A DNA stretch of 64,000 nucleotides from Arthrobacter beigongshangensis (GCF_016820585.1 NZ_JADHDX010000004.1:62001-126000); one strand, 5' to 3'; shown: positions 33,284 to 41,921, counted from the first letter of the stretch. Made by a program: numbers and translations. The notes: generated from the letters alone by a model not told the origin.

Positions 33284-33850
33284 ATGAAAATCGCATTATT
33301 ATCAGGCTCTAAAGTAGGGTCTAAAACAAGAACAGCGATGGATTATACGCTTAAAATAGCGCAAGAAAAATACCCGGATGCAGAGATTACTTTGCTGGAT
33401 TTGGCTGACTTTGACGTGGTCTTTAGTGACGGGCGTAATTATTTCGACTACGAAGGTGACACGAAATATGTGACGGAAACATTGATGGCGGCGGACGCAA
33501 TTATCATTGGTACACCGACGTTTCAAGCCTCTATTCCGGCTACGCTGAAAAATGTCTTTGATTTATTGCCAGTCAATGCGTTTCGAGATAAAGTAGTCAG
33601 TATGCTGGTTACGGCAGGCAGCGCCAAGCATTATATGATGGTGGAGCAGCAGTTAAAGCCAATTTTAGCGTATATGAAGGCTCATATTGTCCCGACATAT
33701 GTCTTTATAGAAGAAAAAGATTTCAACCGTAAAGAAATCGTCAACGATGACGTTCACTTCCGCATGGAGCGTTTAGTGGAGGACACTGTAATGCTTGTCG
33801 AGGCTTATGCAGGGATTCGGGAAAAGAAAGATGCGGAATATGGGTTTTGA
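33284..33850 (+). CDS. NADPH-dependent FMN reductase
   Basis: A 188-residue flavodoxin-like reductase. LLSGSKVGSKTRTAM is the phosphate loop and GTPTFQASIPATLKNVFDLLP the flavin-contact segment. It likely supplies FMNH2 to the preceding luciferase-like enzyme. Tandem ATGs stand at 33281 and 33284; the second has AAGGAGG at the better 7-base spacing. A strong terminator closes the operon. Confidence 0.87.
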   Translation: MKIALLSGSKVGSKTRTAMDYTLKIAQEKYPDAEITLLDLADFDVVFSDGRNYFDYEGDTKYVTETLMAADAIIIGTPTFQASIPATLKNVFDLLPVNAFRDKVVSMLVTAGSAKHYMMVEQQLKPILAYMKAHIVPTYVFIEEKDFNRKEIVNDDVHFRMERLVEDTVMLVEAYAGIREKKDAEYGF

Positions 33851-33860
33851 TTAAACAAGA

Positions 33861-33899
33861 ACAACACCGTTTAGAGTGATGAACGGTGTTGTTTTTTTG
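33861..33899 (+). terminator. Strong Rho-independent terminator
   Basis: ACAACACCGTT pairs perfectly with AACGGTGTTGT, followed by a T-run. Confidence 0.88.
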
Positions 33900-33936
33900 T
33901 GTTGAATAAATGAATAGAGTGTAGTGGATTATCGAG

Positions 33937-34059
33937 GTAGCTCAGTTTTCCGGGTGCGTATTCGAGTTTCCGTTTTCCGTAGTTCAGTTTCCGGCAAAGG
34001 TAGTCGAGTTTCCCCGAGGTAGCTCAGTTTTCTGGATAGGTAGTCGAGTTTCGCCAAAG
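33937..34059. repeat. Six imperfect ~20-bp tandem repeats
   Basis: Units of 19-21 bp start at 33937, 33958, 33979, 34000, 34019 and 34040, each with a core like GTAG-YTCAG/TCGAG-TTTCC. The units alternate between a CTCAG/TTCAG and a TCGAG form, so the real period may be a dimer near 41 bp. There are no unique spacers, so it is not CRISPR. It fills most of the 33851-34168 gap. The minus strand is open over it but shows no ribosome site. Confidence 0.7.
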
Positions 34060-34112
34060 GAGAGCCCGCTTCCCCACGGGGATAGGCTATCATCGATAGA
34101 ATGATATAGGCA

Positions 34113-34153
34113 AAATCCCACTCGCTTCATATGTGACAAAGAGAGTGGGATTT
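34113..34153. terminator. Bidirectional terminator
   Basis: AAATCCCACTC pairs with GAGTGGGATTT. It lies 15 bases beyond the stop of the minus-strand oxidoreductase gene. Confidence 0.75.
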
Positions 34154-34168
34154 ATAATGATGTAGTCT

Positions 34169-35068
34169 TCAGACAAGTGCCTGTATCACTTTTTCCGCAA
34201 TTACATGCGCGTCCAAATCTCGCTGATAGGATTCAGCCGATACTTTACCATCTTTAACAGCTTCCAAGAAAGCAGCGATGATACCATGAAATCCACGTTT
34301 TTCAAGTGTTGGCTGCCAATCATTACTGCCGTAAGTGAGGCTGTTTTTGTCAATATGAGAAATCACTTCATTGACATCTATGACCTTACGAGTCTCGGTA
34401 GCGCTCATGACTTCCACCTTTTCTTCGGTTGTACCCGCCTCGCGATTCATAATACCAATGGCCGTTCCTTGTGTCGCTTCAAGCTGTAGAACGACGTGAT
34501 GAAGCAAGCCGTTTTCCTGCTTCCCTCGTATACGAATGTTGTCAATCGGATAAGGGAACAAGTAGAGCAGTGTATCAATCACGTGAATAAAATCATCGAA
34601 AACAAACTGTCGCGCTTCGCCTGCGTGATGCCCACGATTTTTCTGCACGACAACCATATTTGGTTCAGCTAATTCCTTTAATTTCATATAAGGGAGTGCG
34701 TATCTCCGGTTGAAGCCAACCATTAAGAGCAACCCTTTACTCTCGGCTTTTTTCAATAAACGTGTCGAGGATTCCAAGTTATTGGTGATAGGTTTATCCA
34801 CATAGACGTGAATGCCGTTGTCGAGTAGCTTATCAATGATGCCTTCGTGGGACTCTGTTGATGAATGAACGAATGCTGCTACGATTCCACTTGCTAGCCA
34901 CTGGTCGATATCCTGATAAAGATGCTGAATCGAATATGTTTCAGCCATATCTCTCAATGTATCCTCATTTCGAGTGCAAACATGGAGTTCAATCCCCTTC
35001 GTTTGCGATAAAACCGGTAAGTAAGCCTTCTTTGCAATATCACCAATACCGATCATTCCGACTTTCAC
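34169..35068 (-). CDS. Gfo/Idh/MocA-family NAD(P)-dependent oxidoreductase
   Basis: A 299-residue oxidoreductase. The Rossmann motif GMIGIGDIAKKAYLP is at residues 4-18, and the EKP-like motif appears as YVDKPITNN (about 90), where the Lys is catalytic. The C-terminal alpha/beta domain begins near residue 125 (VVVQKNRGHHAGEARQFVFDDFIHVID). The family oxidises or reduces sugar or inositol derivatives. The start is GTG with AGGGGTGATT upstream. No sugar genes adjoin, so the substrate is open. Confidence 0.85.
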   Translation of the reverse strand: MKVGMIGIGDIAKKAYLPVLSQTKGIELHVCTRNEDTLRDMAETYSIQHLYQDIDQWLASGIVAAFVHSSTESHEGIIDKLLDNGIHVYVDKPITNNLESSTRLLKKAESKGLLLMVGFNRRYALPYMKLKELAEPNMVVVQKNRGHHAGEARQFVFDDFIHVIDTLLYLFPYPIDNIRIRGKQENGLLHHVVLQLEATQGTAIGIMNREAGTTEEKVEVMSATETRKVIDVNEVISHIDKNSLTYGSNDWQPTLEKRGFHGIIAAFLEAVKDGKVSAESYQRDLDAHVIAEKVIQALV

Positions 35069-35171
35069 ACAATCACCCCTGTTATATTGTTTATCTTCAT
35101 TTTACAGCATAACAAAAATCCTGCACTCTCGTTGAAGTTTCAACAAAAGTACAGGAATCGGTAGGAATTCG

Positions 35172-35420
35172 TTATGAGAGAAGCTTGACCTTTTTCTCGT
35201 TTTTAAACAATAGATAATGAGCATTGCCCACTTTCTCCTCTATATAGTCGAGTGAATAATGCCCATGTGAATCTGCTAAATCTCCAATGGCACGAGATAG
35301 ATTGTCGATTGCAAGATGCAGCGTTTCCAATTGTCTCTGCTCATTACCCCGATTCATCTCATCCATAATTTCATGAGCAAGGTGCTGGATTCGACGCAAG
35401 CGTATTTCCTTAGACTGCAT
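35172..35420 (-). CDS. Small helical protein of unknown function
   Basis: An 82-residue, largely helical and charged protein (MQSKEIRLRRIQHLAHEIMDEMNRG...). GGAGGAGG lies 5-6 bases before the ATG at 35420, a strong site that supports real translation. I recognise no family. There is no membrane segment or signal peptide. Confidence 0.6.
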   Translation of the reverse strand: MQSKEIRLRRIQHLAHEIMDEMNRGNEQRQLETLHLAIDNLSRAIGDLADSHGHYSLDYIEEKVGNAHYLLFKNEKKVKLLS

Positions 35421-35565
35421 GATATCCTCCTCCATCTATCAACTAATACTGCCTAACTATATGGCTGGTGGGGGGTGTTTATGACTGGATGGAAAGGGGT
35501 ATAGAGTACTGTGCACTCTGTCAATTTATATGATAATATAGTGTATATATCTTGGTATACCTACC

Positions 35566-35583
35566 GACTATAAACATATAGTC
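35566..35583. promoter_or_regulatory. Perfect palindrome upstream of toxin-antitoxin-like genes
   Basis: GACTATA-AACA-TATAGTC, 20 bases before the antitoxin-like gene and downstream of an AT-rich promoter-like stretch (GATAATATA near 35532). It could be the autoregulatory operator. Confidence 0.45.
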
Positions 35584-35602
35584 TTTTAAATGAGGTGAGG
35601 GT

Positions 35603-35806
35603 ATGAAGCAAGATAATGATAAGCTATCTGAAAGTACAAATAATGAACAACAGATGGGGGAGGATCATATGGTAGTGGATAATAATAAGTTGAAGGAAAT
35701 GGAAGATCTTCAACGGAAAACAGATAAAGATAAGCTACGTGAAAAACTTCTCCAGGAATCTGTAAAAGAAAATTATGAACTGCTGAAACGACTTTCACGG
35801 ACGTAA
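35603..35806 (+). CDS. Probable antitoxin partner of a Doc-type toxin
   Basis: A 67-residue, very charged protein rich in Lys, Glu, Asp and Asn, probably disordered to helical. It lies 2 bases before a Doc/Fic-type toxin reading frame and behind a palindromic promoter. I do not see a clear DNA-binding fold, so the antitoxin assignment rests on position, size and charge. GAGGTGAGGG precedes the ATG. Confidence 0.5.
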   Translation: MKQDNDKLSESTNNEQQMGEDHMVVDNNKLKEMEDLQRKTDKDKLREKLLQESVKENYELLKRLSRT

Positions 35807-35808
35807 TT

Positions 35809-36222
35809 ATGGTGAACGGGATTATATATTTGGATAAAGAAGATATTTTGATGGCTCATCAGTCGGGTTTTCAGCAATTTGGTGGGACAACAATATACTC
35901 GTTTGAGGATTCATGTGTTGAGAAGCGTGTTGTTGAACCTCAGACATCTTACTGAGGTGCCGAACAGTATCCAGGTTTATTTAGAAAAGCTGCTGTTTAT
36001 TTGTATCGCATTACGATTTCTCATTGCTTTGCGGATGGTAATAAGAGAGCCGCGTTTCTTTGTACAGATTTATTCCTAAAATATAATGGATTTAAGTTTT
36101 CTGCATCTACGGATGAACTCTATGATTTCTGTTTAAGGATAGCAAATCACGAAACAAGACCAGAATTGAAAGTTATTGAAGAATGGATTCAATCACATAC
36201 ACAACCATACAGTATCAACTAG
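35809..36222 (+). pseudogene. Doc/Fic-type death-on-curing toxin, interrupted by one TGA
   Basis: Reading from ATG 35809, 137 codons to TAG stay in one frame except for a TGA at 35953-35955 (codon 49). Before it the protein reads MVNGIIYLDKEDILMAHQ and ends PQTSY; after it, GAEQYPGLFRKAAVYLY leads into the Fic/Doc motif HCFADGNKR, so the catalytic half is intact. Doc phosphorylates EF-Tu in the known systems. The stop falls where relatives often have an aromatic residue, which suggests a TGG-to-TGA change. The product is probably inactive unless the stop is read through or translation re-starts. Confidence 0.8.
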
Positions 36223-36267
36223 GTGAGTAGATAGCCGATAATCATTGAACTTTGTTAATATATAGTG

Positions 36268-36302
36268 AAAACTCAGCCAAGAAGTAAAGCTGAGTTTTTT
36301 TA
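36268..36302 (+). terminator. Rho-independent terminator
   Basis: AAAACTCAGC pairs with GCTGAGTTTT, followed by a T-run. It closes the toxin-antitoxin-like unit. Confidence 0.85.
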
Positions 36303-36313
36303 TAATCCCTGTA

Positions 36314-36476
36314 TTATAAACCCTTCAAAAATCCAATATCCCCATCCATCAACCCTTGTGCTAATGGCAGGTCTGGATTTCCATAAGTCGCGGCACTTCC
36401 TTCGTGATCCCCAGGTGGTTCCTTCAAAATATGATTCATATTGCCCGCAATAAACAGTTCGGTATCTTTATTCGTA
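36314..36476 (-). pseudogene. 3' remnant of an alpha/beta hydrolase gene
   Basis: The minus strand encodes about 54 residues to a TAA at 36314-36316: TELFIAGNMNHILKEPPGDH, then a segment ending PDLPLAQGLMDGDIGFLKGL. GNMNHILK resembles the catalytic-His region of alpha/beta hydrolases. Nothing of the hydrolase exists upstream; its frame runs directly into the stop of the next minus-strand gene. It is a truncated stump. Confidence 0.6.
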
Positions 36477-36866
36477 TTATTTCTTTTCTATTTCCATTGA
36501 TTTGAAATATTCATCGACTATTGGTTTGATATCCGGCTCAGTATGATAATAATTTCCGTTGATTTGGCTTAGTCCAAACTGGAAAGTCTGTTCACCATTT
36601 TGGAAAAAAGTAATGGAATATATAAAGCCATCTCTTTGTTCTTGATTTTCATCAGGGATAAATTTCACATTCTCTAACTGGCTCGTAAAATCTTTAATTA
36701 TGTTATTATCCGTACTAGTTACATGGTAGCCTGTACCACCATCAACAATCTTCATTTCAGTTACTTCATTTAAATTTCCATCATAAAATTCTCGAAGTGT
36801 CTGGGTTTCTAATCTACACGCTGTCAGTAAACATAAACAAACTATCAATAGTAGAATACCTTTCAT
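36477..36866 (-). CDS. Small lipoprotein of unknown function
   Basis: A 129-residue protein with a signal segment ending in the lipobox LTAC (Cys about residue 16), so it is anchored outside the membrane. The rest looks like one small alpha/beta domain (VTEMKIVDGGTGYHVTSTD, then FIYSITFFQNGEQTFQFGL). AGGGGG precedes the ATG. I do not recognise the family. Its stop abuts the hydrolase stump, marking a deletion or recombination joint. Confidence 0.7.
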   Translation of the reverse strand: MKGILLLIVCLCLLTACRLETQTLREFYDGNLNEVTEMKIVDGGTGYHVTSTDNNIIKDFTSQLENVKFIPDENQEQRDGFIYSITFFQNGEQTFQFGLSQINGNYYHTEPDIKPIVDEYFKSMEIEKK

Positions 36867-37099
36867 GAATTTCGCCCCCTATAGACCTAATTGAGTATAT
36901 TTACATTTATTGTATCATCGCTTAGCCAATATAGTTTGGATTTCGGGTGCAATTTCTGTGAAATGGTGTGTGAATTAGAGAATTGGGTTTTCAACATTCA
37001 TTTTTCGAATAGACTCTCATTCATACAATCGAATTTACTTATGATTGAAAGATGAATATGCTAGTCATATAGAGAGTTTGACCGAAAGAAGGATGTCCT

Positions 37100-37834
37100 A
37101 TGGAATACGTTATGCTATATTTTATCGGCTTTGCTGCAACGACGCTTGGTACGTTAGCGGGGGGCGGGGGACTAATCAGTTTGCCAGCCATGCTACTGAT
37201 GGGGTTACCGGTTCACTCCGCGATTGGAGCCAATAAGGTAGCCAACACGGTGAGCTCATTTTCAAGTTTTTTTGTCATTTATAAAAATAAAGAAGTTACG
37301 GTCAAAGAAGCGCTGACGGTTGTCCCGCTCAGCTTAACCGGAGGAATTACCGGTGGAGTGATAGCTTCCTTTTTGAAAGAGGAATGGATGATTGTCATAG
37401 CTGTTGTACTACTAACTTTCGCATTCATCACTTCATTTCTAGGCAAAGCAGATTTTGACGGTAGTGAGCCGTTCCGCGTTACGAAGAAGAGTGCGACCTC
37501 ATTATACGGAATTGGTATTTATGATGGTGTATTTGGTCCCGGAAGTGGAACATTAGCGTTGTATGTCTATGCTCGATTGAAGATCTCTTATTTGAGAGCT
37601 GTTGGACTATCTCGTATCATGATTTTTTCAAGCTGTTTCGGGGCGTCCATAAGTTACATCTCGACTGGGAAAATCATTTGGCCACTAACCATCGCGCTCA
37701 TGCTAGGCTCAATTAGTGGGGCGCAGCTCGGCGTTCGCCTTGCGCGGAAATTAAAAGCGAAGCATGTGAAACCGATTCTGCGGGTTGTGACAGTACTATT
37801 GATTGTGCAAATTGTTGTGGAGTATTTTGGATAA
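37100..37834 (+). CDS. TauE/SafE (TSUP) family membrane permease
   Basis: A 244-residue membrane protein with about seven or eight hydrophobic segments. Both family repeats are visible: GTLAGGGGLISLPAMLLMGLP (about 15-35) and GIYDGVFGPGSGTLALY (about 138-154). It transports an unknown sulfur-containing or organic anion. It is a second, clearly different member from the one at 29.6 kb. GAAGGA precedes the ATG. It converges on a TetR gene across a shared terminator. Confidence 0.85.
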   Translation: MEYVMLYFIGFAATTLGTLAGGGGLISLPAMLLMGLPVHSAIGANKVANTVSSFSSFFVIYKNKEVTVKEALTVVPLSLTGGITGGVIASFLKEEWMIVIAVVLLTFAFITSFLGKADFDGSEPFRVTKKSATSLYGIGIYDGVFGPGSGTLALYVYARLKISYLRAVGLSRIMIFSSCFGASISYISTGKIIWPLTIALMLGSISGAQLGVRLARKLKAKHVKPILRVVTVLLIVQIVVEYFG

Positions 37835-37845
37835 ACTAAAAACAG

Positions 37846-37892
37846 GCTATTTCAAAAGTCGTTTGTCATCGATTTTTGAAATAGCTTTTTTT
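37846..37892. terminator. Bidirectional terminator between convergent genes
   Basis: GCTATTTCAAAA pairs with TTTTTGAAATAGC, with T-runs on both strands. Confidence 0.85.
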
Positions 37893-38724
37893 AGGACTTA
37901 AAATAGTTCCGAAGTAAGTAAGAAATCCATTTACAATGGGGATGACTGCGAATATTTTCAAGCAATCCATTTACAAGCGCAGGGCTTAATGTTGGTTCAA
38001 TCAGCTGTTGCTTGAGTAACAGTAGCGATTCCTTCTCAATCGATTCTTCAATCTCATTGATATTTTTCTCAATGATTTCGAGGATTTGATTTTTTGTCGC
38101 TTCCCCATTCGTAGGTTGTTGACGCATTTGGACTAGTTCAGTTGTAATAAACGGGACTGTGATATGTCTTGCTAGTACATTTGTTTTTTCGACAAGCGAC
38201 CTAGCAAGCAAATCTAAATCTAAAGGTAAGTCATAGAATAAAAATAGCTCCGAATAGGTTTTCATAAAGCCTTTAATACAGTACATGACATCGTGCTTTG
38301 TCTGTTTGACCTCATCGCCATATAAGCGCTCAACCATTGATAAAATTACCTCATCCATCGATAAATCATAGGCACGCATTTTGATGATGAATTCTTCGTT
38401 AAAGGACCGCATTTGTTCTTTGATAAGGATTTTGGCGAAATCAGAATGCTGACGGAAGGAATCAAAAATGGTGTAATAAAATTTTTGTAAAAGATCATCG
38501 TCGTTTTTCGTGTTATTGACCAAGTAGTCAATATCTGAAACAAACTTCATCATAAAGTAGTCGATTAATGCTAAAATCAATTCGTCTTTTGATTTGAATG
38601 ATAGATAGAAAGCGCCTTTTGAAATGCCGCAATGCTCGGTTATTTGTTGTACGGAAGTTGACTCAAAGCCTTTTTCTGCAAAGAGCTCTAAAGCCTTTTC
38701 CATGATTAGTTGTTTTTTTATCAT
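37891..38724 (-). CDS. TetR-family regulator of the divergent RND exporter
   Basis: A 277-residue TetR-type protein, longer than usual (about 190-220). Residues 5-50 are the HTH (EKALELFAEKGFESTSVQQITEHCGISKGAFYLSF, split here only by length). The extra C-terminal 70 residues are helical. It is transcribed away from a large RND efflux gene; the shared region carries a palindrome between -35 and -10. It most likely represses the exporter. Confidence 0.85.
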   Translation of the reverse strand: MIKKQLIMEKALELFAEKGFESTSVQQITEHCGISKGAFYLSFKSKDELILALIDYFMMKFVSDIDYLVNNTKNDDDLLQKFYYTIFDSFRQHSDFAKILIKEQMRSFNEEFIIKMRAYDLSMDEVILSMVERLYGDEVKQTKHDVMYCIKGFMKTYSELFLFYDLPLDLDLLARSLVEKTNVLARHITVPFITTELVQMRQQPTNGEATKNQILEIIEKNINEIEESIEKESLLLLKQQLIEPTLSPALVNGLLENIRSHPHCKWISYLLRNYFKS

Positions 38725-38754
38725 CGCTATAGTATCGCTCCTAGGGTTTATTCA

Positions 38755-38783
38755 TTGACATCTGACTTGTTAGTCATTAGTAT
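38755..38783 (+). promoter_or_regulatory. RND exporter promoter with TetR operator in the spacer
   Basis: TTGACA (38755-38760) and TAGTAT (38778-38783) are 17 bp apart. The spacer contains TGACT-TGTT-AGTCA (38763-38776), a perfect 5-bp-arm palindrome positioned to block RNA polymerase. Confidence 0.65.
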
Positions 38784-38825
38784 AAGAAACTGAATGAGAT
38801 TAGTCAAATAGGGGAAGGTGTAAGA

Positions 38826-41800
38826 GTGAAAGGATTAGTAAATTTTGTCCTAAAGAATAAATTAGCAGTATGGTTGCTGACAATTATCGTCATAGTGTCT
38901 GGTATTTATGCGGGTACTCGCATGAAAACGGAGACTCTTCCAGATATTTCAATTCCGTTTTTAATGGTGATGGATGTGTATCCAGGAGCCACTCCTGAAC
39001 AAGTTATGAATGATGTTTCCATTCCGTTAGAGAAAGCAGTGGAAAATCTAGAACATGTGAAATCTGTTTATTCGAATTCGTATTCAAATATGTCAAATAT
39101 TCAAGTGGAATACGAATATGGTATCGACATGGATGAGGCGAAACGTGCATTGGACTCTGCGCTAGATGCAGTATCTTTACCTGAAGGCGCACAAAAGCCA
39201 ACAATTACAGCAATTAGTATGAATATGATGCCGGTTGTGGCATTGAGCGTCAGTAGTACGACAGAGGATATTGTTGAACTCACATCCACGGTCGAGGAAA
39301 TTTTACTTCCGAAAATCGAGAAGATCAATGGAGTAGCATCCGCTACTATTACAGGTCAGCATATTGAAGAAGTACAACTAACGTATGATGAAGATAAGAT
39401 GGCTGAACTTGGTATCACGCCAGATTCAGTTAAACAAATGATTCAAGCAAGTGATTTAGCAGTCTCTTTGGGTCTTTATGAATTTGAAGAAGGCGAGCAA
39501 GCTGTTGCAGTAGACGGCAAGTTCATGACAGCTGATGAATTAAAGGGAATGCTTATTCCTACTACACCGTCTGAAACAAATCCATTACCATTTGTGAAGC
39601 TTGGCGATATCGCGACAATTGAAGTCGTCGGTAAAGTACAATCGGTTTCACGAACAAATGGTGAAAATGCCATTGCCATTCAAATTATTAAAGGGCAACA
39701 AGCAAACACAGTGGATGTTGTAAATGCTGTGAAGGAATTAATTAAAGATGAAGAGAAAGTAATCGATGGTCTTGTTGTCGATGTATCACTTGACCAAGGT
39801 GCTCCAATTGAAGAATCGGTATCAACGATGGTTGAAAAAGCGTTATTTGGTGGAGGAATTGCGATACTCATCATTCTTCTCTTCCTACGTGATATTAAAT
39901 CAACGATTATTTCAATCGTATCTATCCCGGTTTCTATTTTCATGGCATTACTGTTACTAAACTGGATGGGGATTACGTTAAATATCATGACGCTTGGTGC
40001 GATTACCGTTGCCATCGGTCGTGTTATCGATGACTCGATTGTCGTCGTTGAAAATATTTATCGTCGTTTGCATTTAAAAACAGAGAAATTATCAGGTCGA
40101 GCGCTTGTACGTGAAGCGACGATTGAAATGTTTAAACCTATTATGTCCTCAACATTAGTAACGGTTGCGGTATTCGCGCCACTTATTTTTGTTGGTGGTA
40201 TGGTTGGCGAGTTGTTCATGCCATTCGCTTTAACGATGACGTTTGCGCTAGGCGCCTCGCTACTTGTTGCGATTACAATTGTGCCAGCATTATCTCACTT
40301 CTTATTTAGGAAAAAGCTATATAGTGAGAAGACGACTAGCCGTCATAAAGAGGTTGGTAAACTAGCAACGTGGTATAAGGGTATCTTAGCCTGGACACTC
40401 AACCATAAGTGGATTACTTCAATCCTTTCCGTTATCTTATTAGCTGGAAGTGTGGCGTTGACGCCATTAATTGGGTTTAGTTTCTTGGGTAGTGAAGAAG
40501 AGAAAGTGATGTACTTAACGTATACGCCGGAAACAGGCGAGCTAATGGAAGATACGTTAGCAAACATTGAAGTAGTGGAACAAGAGCTGTTAAAACATGA
40601 AGATATTGATATTGTTCAATTATCGGTTACGGATGCTGGAGATCCAATGGCAGCCATGATGGGTGGAGGCTCAAATGGTGCGTTAATGTATCTGATCTTT
40701 GACCCGGACATGAAGAACTTCCCAGAAGCTCGAACAGAAATTGAAGATTATATCTTCAACATTGAACAAACAGGAGAATGGAAGACCCAAGATTTCAGTT
40801 CGATGGGCATGTCGTCTACTAATGAAGTGAGCTACACGTTCTACAGTGAAAATTTAGATCGACTAAATGAAGCTGTGAAAATGGTAGAAGACGTTATGCA
40901 TGATAACAATCGTCTTGAAGATGTTTCTTCAAGTGCAAAAGATGCATATGTTGAATACAAACTTAAAGTGGAGCAAGATGAATTACTGCAGTATGGGTTA
41001 ACAACAGGGCAAATCGTCATGATGTTAAATCCGATGCGTACGGAAGATGTTTTAACGACAATTGAAAAAGACGGCAATTCATTAAAAGTAATTGTGCAAC
41101 AAGAGGAAGCTGTGCAACCCAAATCAATTGATGATTTATTAGCAACAGAGGTTCCGACAGCGCTAGGCACGACAATGAAACTGTCTGACCTTGTTGAAGT
41201 TGAAGAAGGAACGACGCTGAATGCTCTTTCTCGCAGTAAAGGTGAATACCACGCAACGGTGTCAGGAACAATTGTGGATGCTGATATTTCAAAGGCGACA
41301 TCTGAAATTGATAAAGCAATTGATAAATTAGATTTACCGAAAGGTGTTACTGTCGACGTTGCGGGTGTTGCTGCGGATATGACAGAGACATTTACACAAC
41401 TGATTGTAGCAATGCTTGCGGCTATCGCCATTGTGTACTTCATCCTAGTGGTTACATTCCGTGAGGGTGTCGCACCATTCGCGATCTTAGTGTCATTACC
41501 ATTTGCGGTCATTGGTTCATTCGTGGGTCTATTAATCGCAGGTGAAACGATCTCTGTATCTGTTATGATGGGTCTACTGATGTTAATCGGGATCGTTGTA
41601 ACGAATGCCATCGTACTTGTAGACCGTATCATCCGTATGGAACGTGAAGGTTTGAAAATGCGTGAAGCGGTTCTGGAGGCTGGGGCAACACGTTTGCGTC
41701 CAATCCTGATGACGGCAATCGCGACAATTGGTGCGCTCATTCCATTGGCAATGGGAACAGGCGGCGGTGGCGGCTTGATCTCTAAAGGTCTTGGAATTAC

Positions 41801-41915
41801 CGTAATCGGTGGTTTGATCAGTTCAACGCTATTGACGTTGATTGTTGTACCAATCGTTTATGAGATTCTGTCTAAGCTGTTCAAGAAAAATCGTATTGAA
41901 ATAGAAGAAGATTGA
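38826..41915 (+). CDS. RND-family efflux permease (SwrC/AcrB-like)
   Basis: A 1029-residue resistance-nodulation-division pump with 12 membrane segments and two large extracytoplasmic loops (about 30-330 and 550-840). TM4 carries the proton-relay Asp pair in GRVIDDSIVVVENIYRR (about 400). TM10-12 follow MMGLLMLIGIVVTNAIVLVDR and GTGGGGGLISKGLG. In Gram-positives this class includes SwrC, which exports surfactin and other amphiphiles without an outer-membrane channel. The GTG start has GGGGAAGG 7 bases upstream. No membrane-fusion protein gene is adjacent. Confidence 0.92.
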   Translation: MKGLVNFVLKNKLAVWLLTIIVIVSGIYAGTRMKTETLPDISIPFLMVMDVYPGATPEQVMNDVSIPLEKAVENLEHVKSVYSNSYSNMSNIQVEYEYGIDMDEAKRALDSALDAVSLPEGAQKPTITAISMNMMPVVALSVSSTTEDIVELTSTVEEILLPKIEKINGVASATITGQHIEEVQLTYDEDKMAELGITPDSVKQMIQASDLAVSLGLYEFEEGEQAVAVDGKFMTADELKGMLIPTTPSETNPLPFVKLGDIATIEVVGKVQSVSRTNGENAIAIQIIKGQQANTVDVVNAVKELIKDEEKVIDGLVVDVSLDQGAPIEESVSTMVEKALFGGGIAILIILLFLRDIKSTIISIVSIPVSIFMALLLLNWMGITLNIMTLGAITVAIGRVIDDSIVVVENIYRRLHLKTEKLSGRALVREATIEMFKPIMSSTLVTVAVFAPLIFVGGMVGELFMPFALTMTFALGASLLVAITIVPALSHFLFRKKLYSEKTTSRHKEVGKLATWYKGILAWTLNHKWITSILSVILLAGSVALTPLIGFSFLGSEEEKVMYLTYTPETGELMEDTLANIEVVEQELLKHEDIDIVQLSVTDAGDPMAAMMGGGSNGALMYLIFDPDMKNFPEARTEIEDYIFNIEQTGEWKTQDFSSMGMSSTNEVSYTFYSENLDRLNEAVKMVEDVMHDNNRLEDVSSSAKDAYVEYKLKVEQDELLQYGLTTGQIVMMLNPMRTEDVLTTIEKDGNSLKVIVQQEEAVQPKSIDDLLATEVPTALGTTMKLSDLVEVEEGTTLNALSRSKGEYHATVSGTIVDADISKATSEIDKAIDKLDLPKGVTVDVAGVAADMTETFTQLIVAMLAAIAIVYFILVVTFREGVAPFAILVSLPFAVIGSFVGLLIAGETISVSVMMGLLMLIGIVVTNAIVLVDRIIRMEREGLKMREAVLEAGATRLRPILMTAIATIGALIPLAMGTGGGGGLISKGLGITVIGGLISSTLLTLIVVPIVYEILSKLFKKNRIEIEED

Positions 41916-41921
41916 TTGAAA

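Noticed and set aside
33937-34059. CRISPR array or protein-coding repeat
   Set aside because: No spacers between units, unit length varies from 19 to 21, and the open minus-strand frame has no ribosome site.
35953-35955. TGA read as selenocysteine or tryptophan
   Set aside because: No SECIS-like hairpin follows directly, and all other genes here use TGA as a normal stop.
35879-36079. Alternative frame of the Doc-type gene (66 codons)
   Set aside because: It does not contain the HxFxDGNKR motif; the ATG 35809 frame explains the region with one stop codon only.
36265-36453. 62-codon + strand frame
   Set aside because: It begins in a terminator stem and is antisense to the hydrolase remnant.
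40841-41740. 299-codon open frame on the minus strand inside the RND exporter gene
   Set aside because: Composition is Ser/Thr/Ile-rich low complexity, it lacks a ribosome site and lies fully antisense to a well-supported gene.
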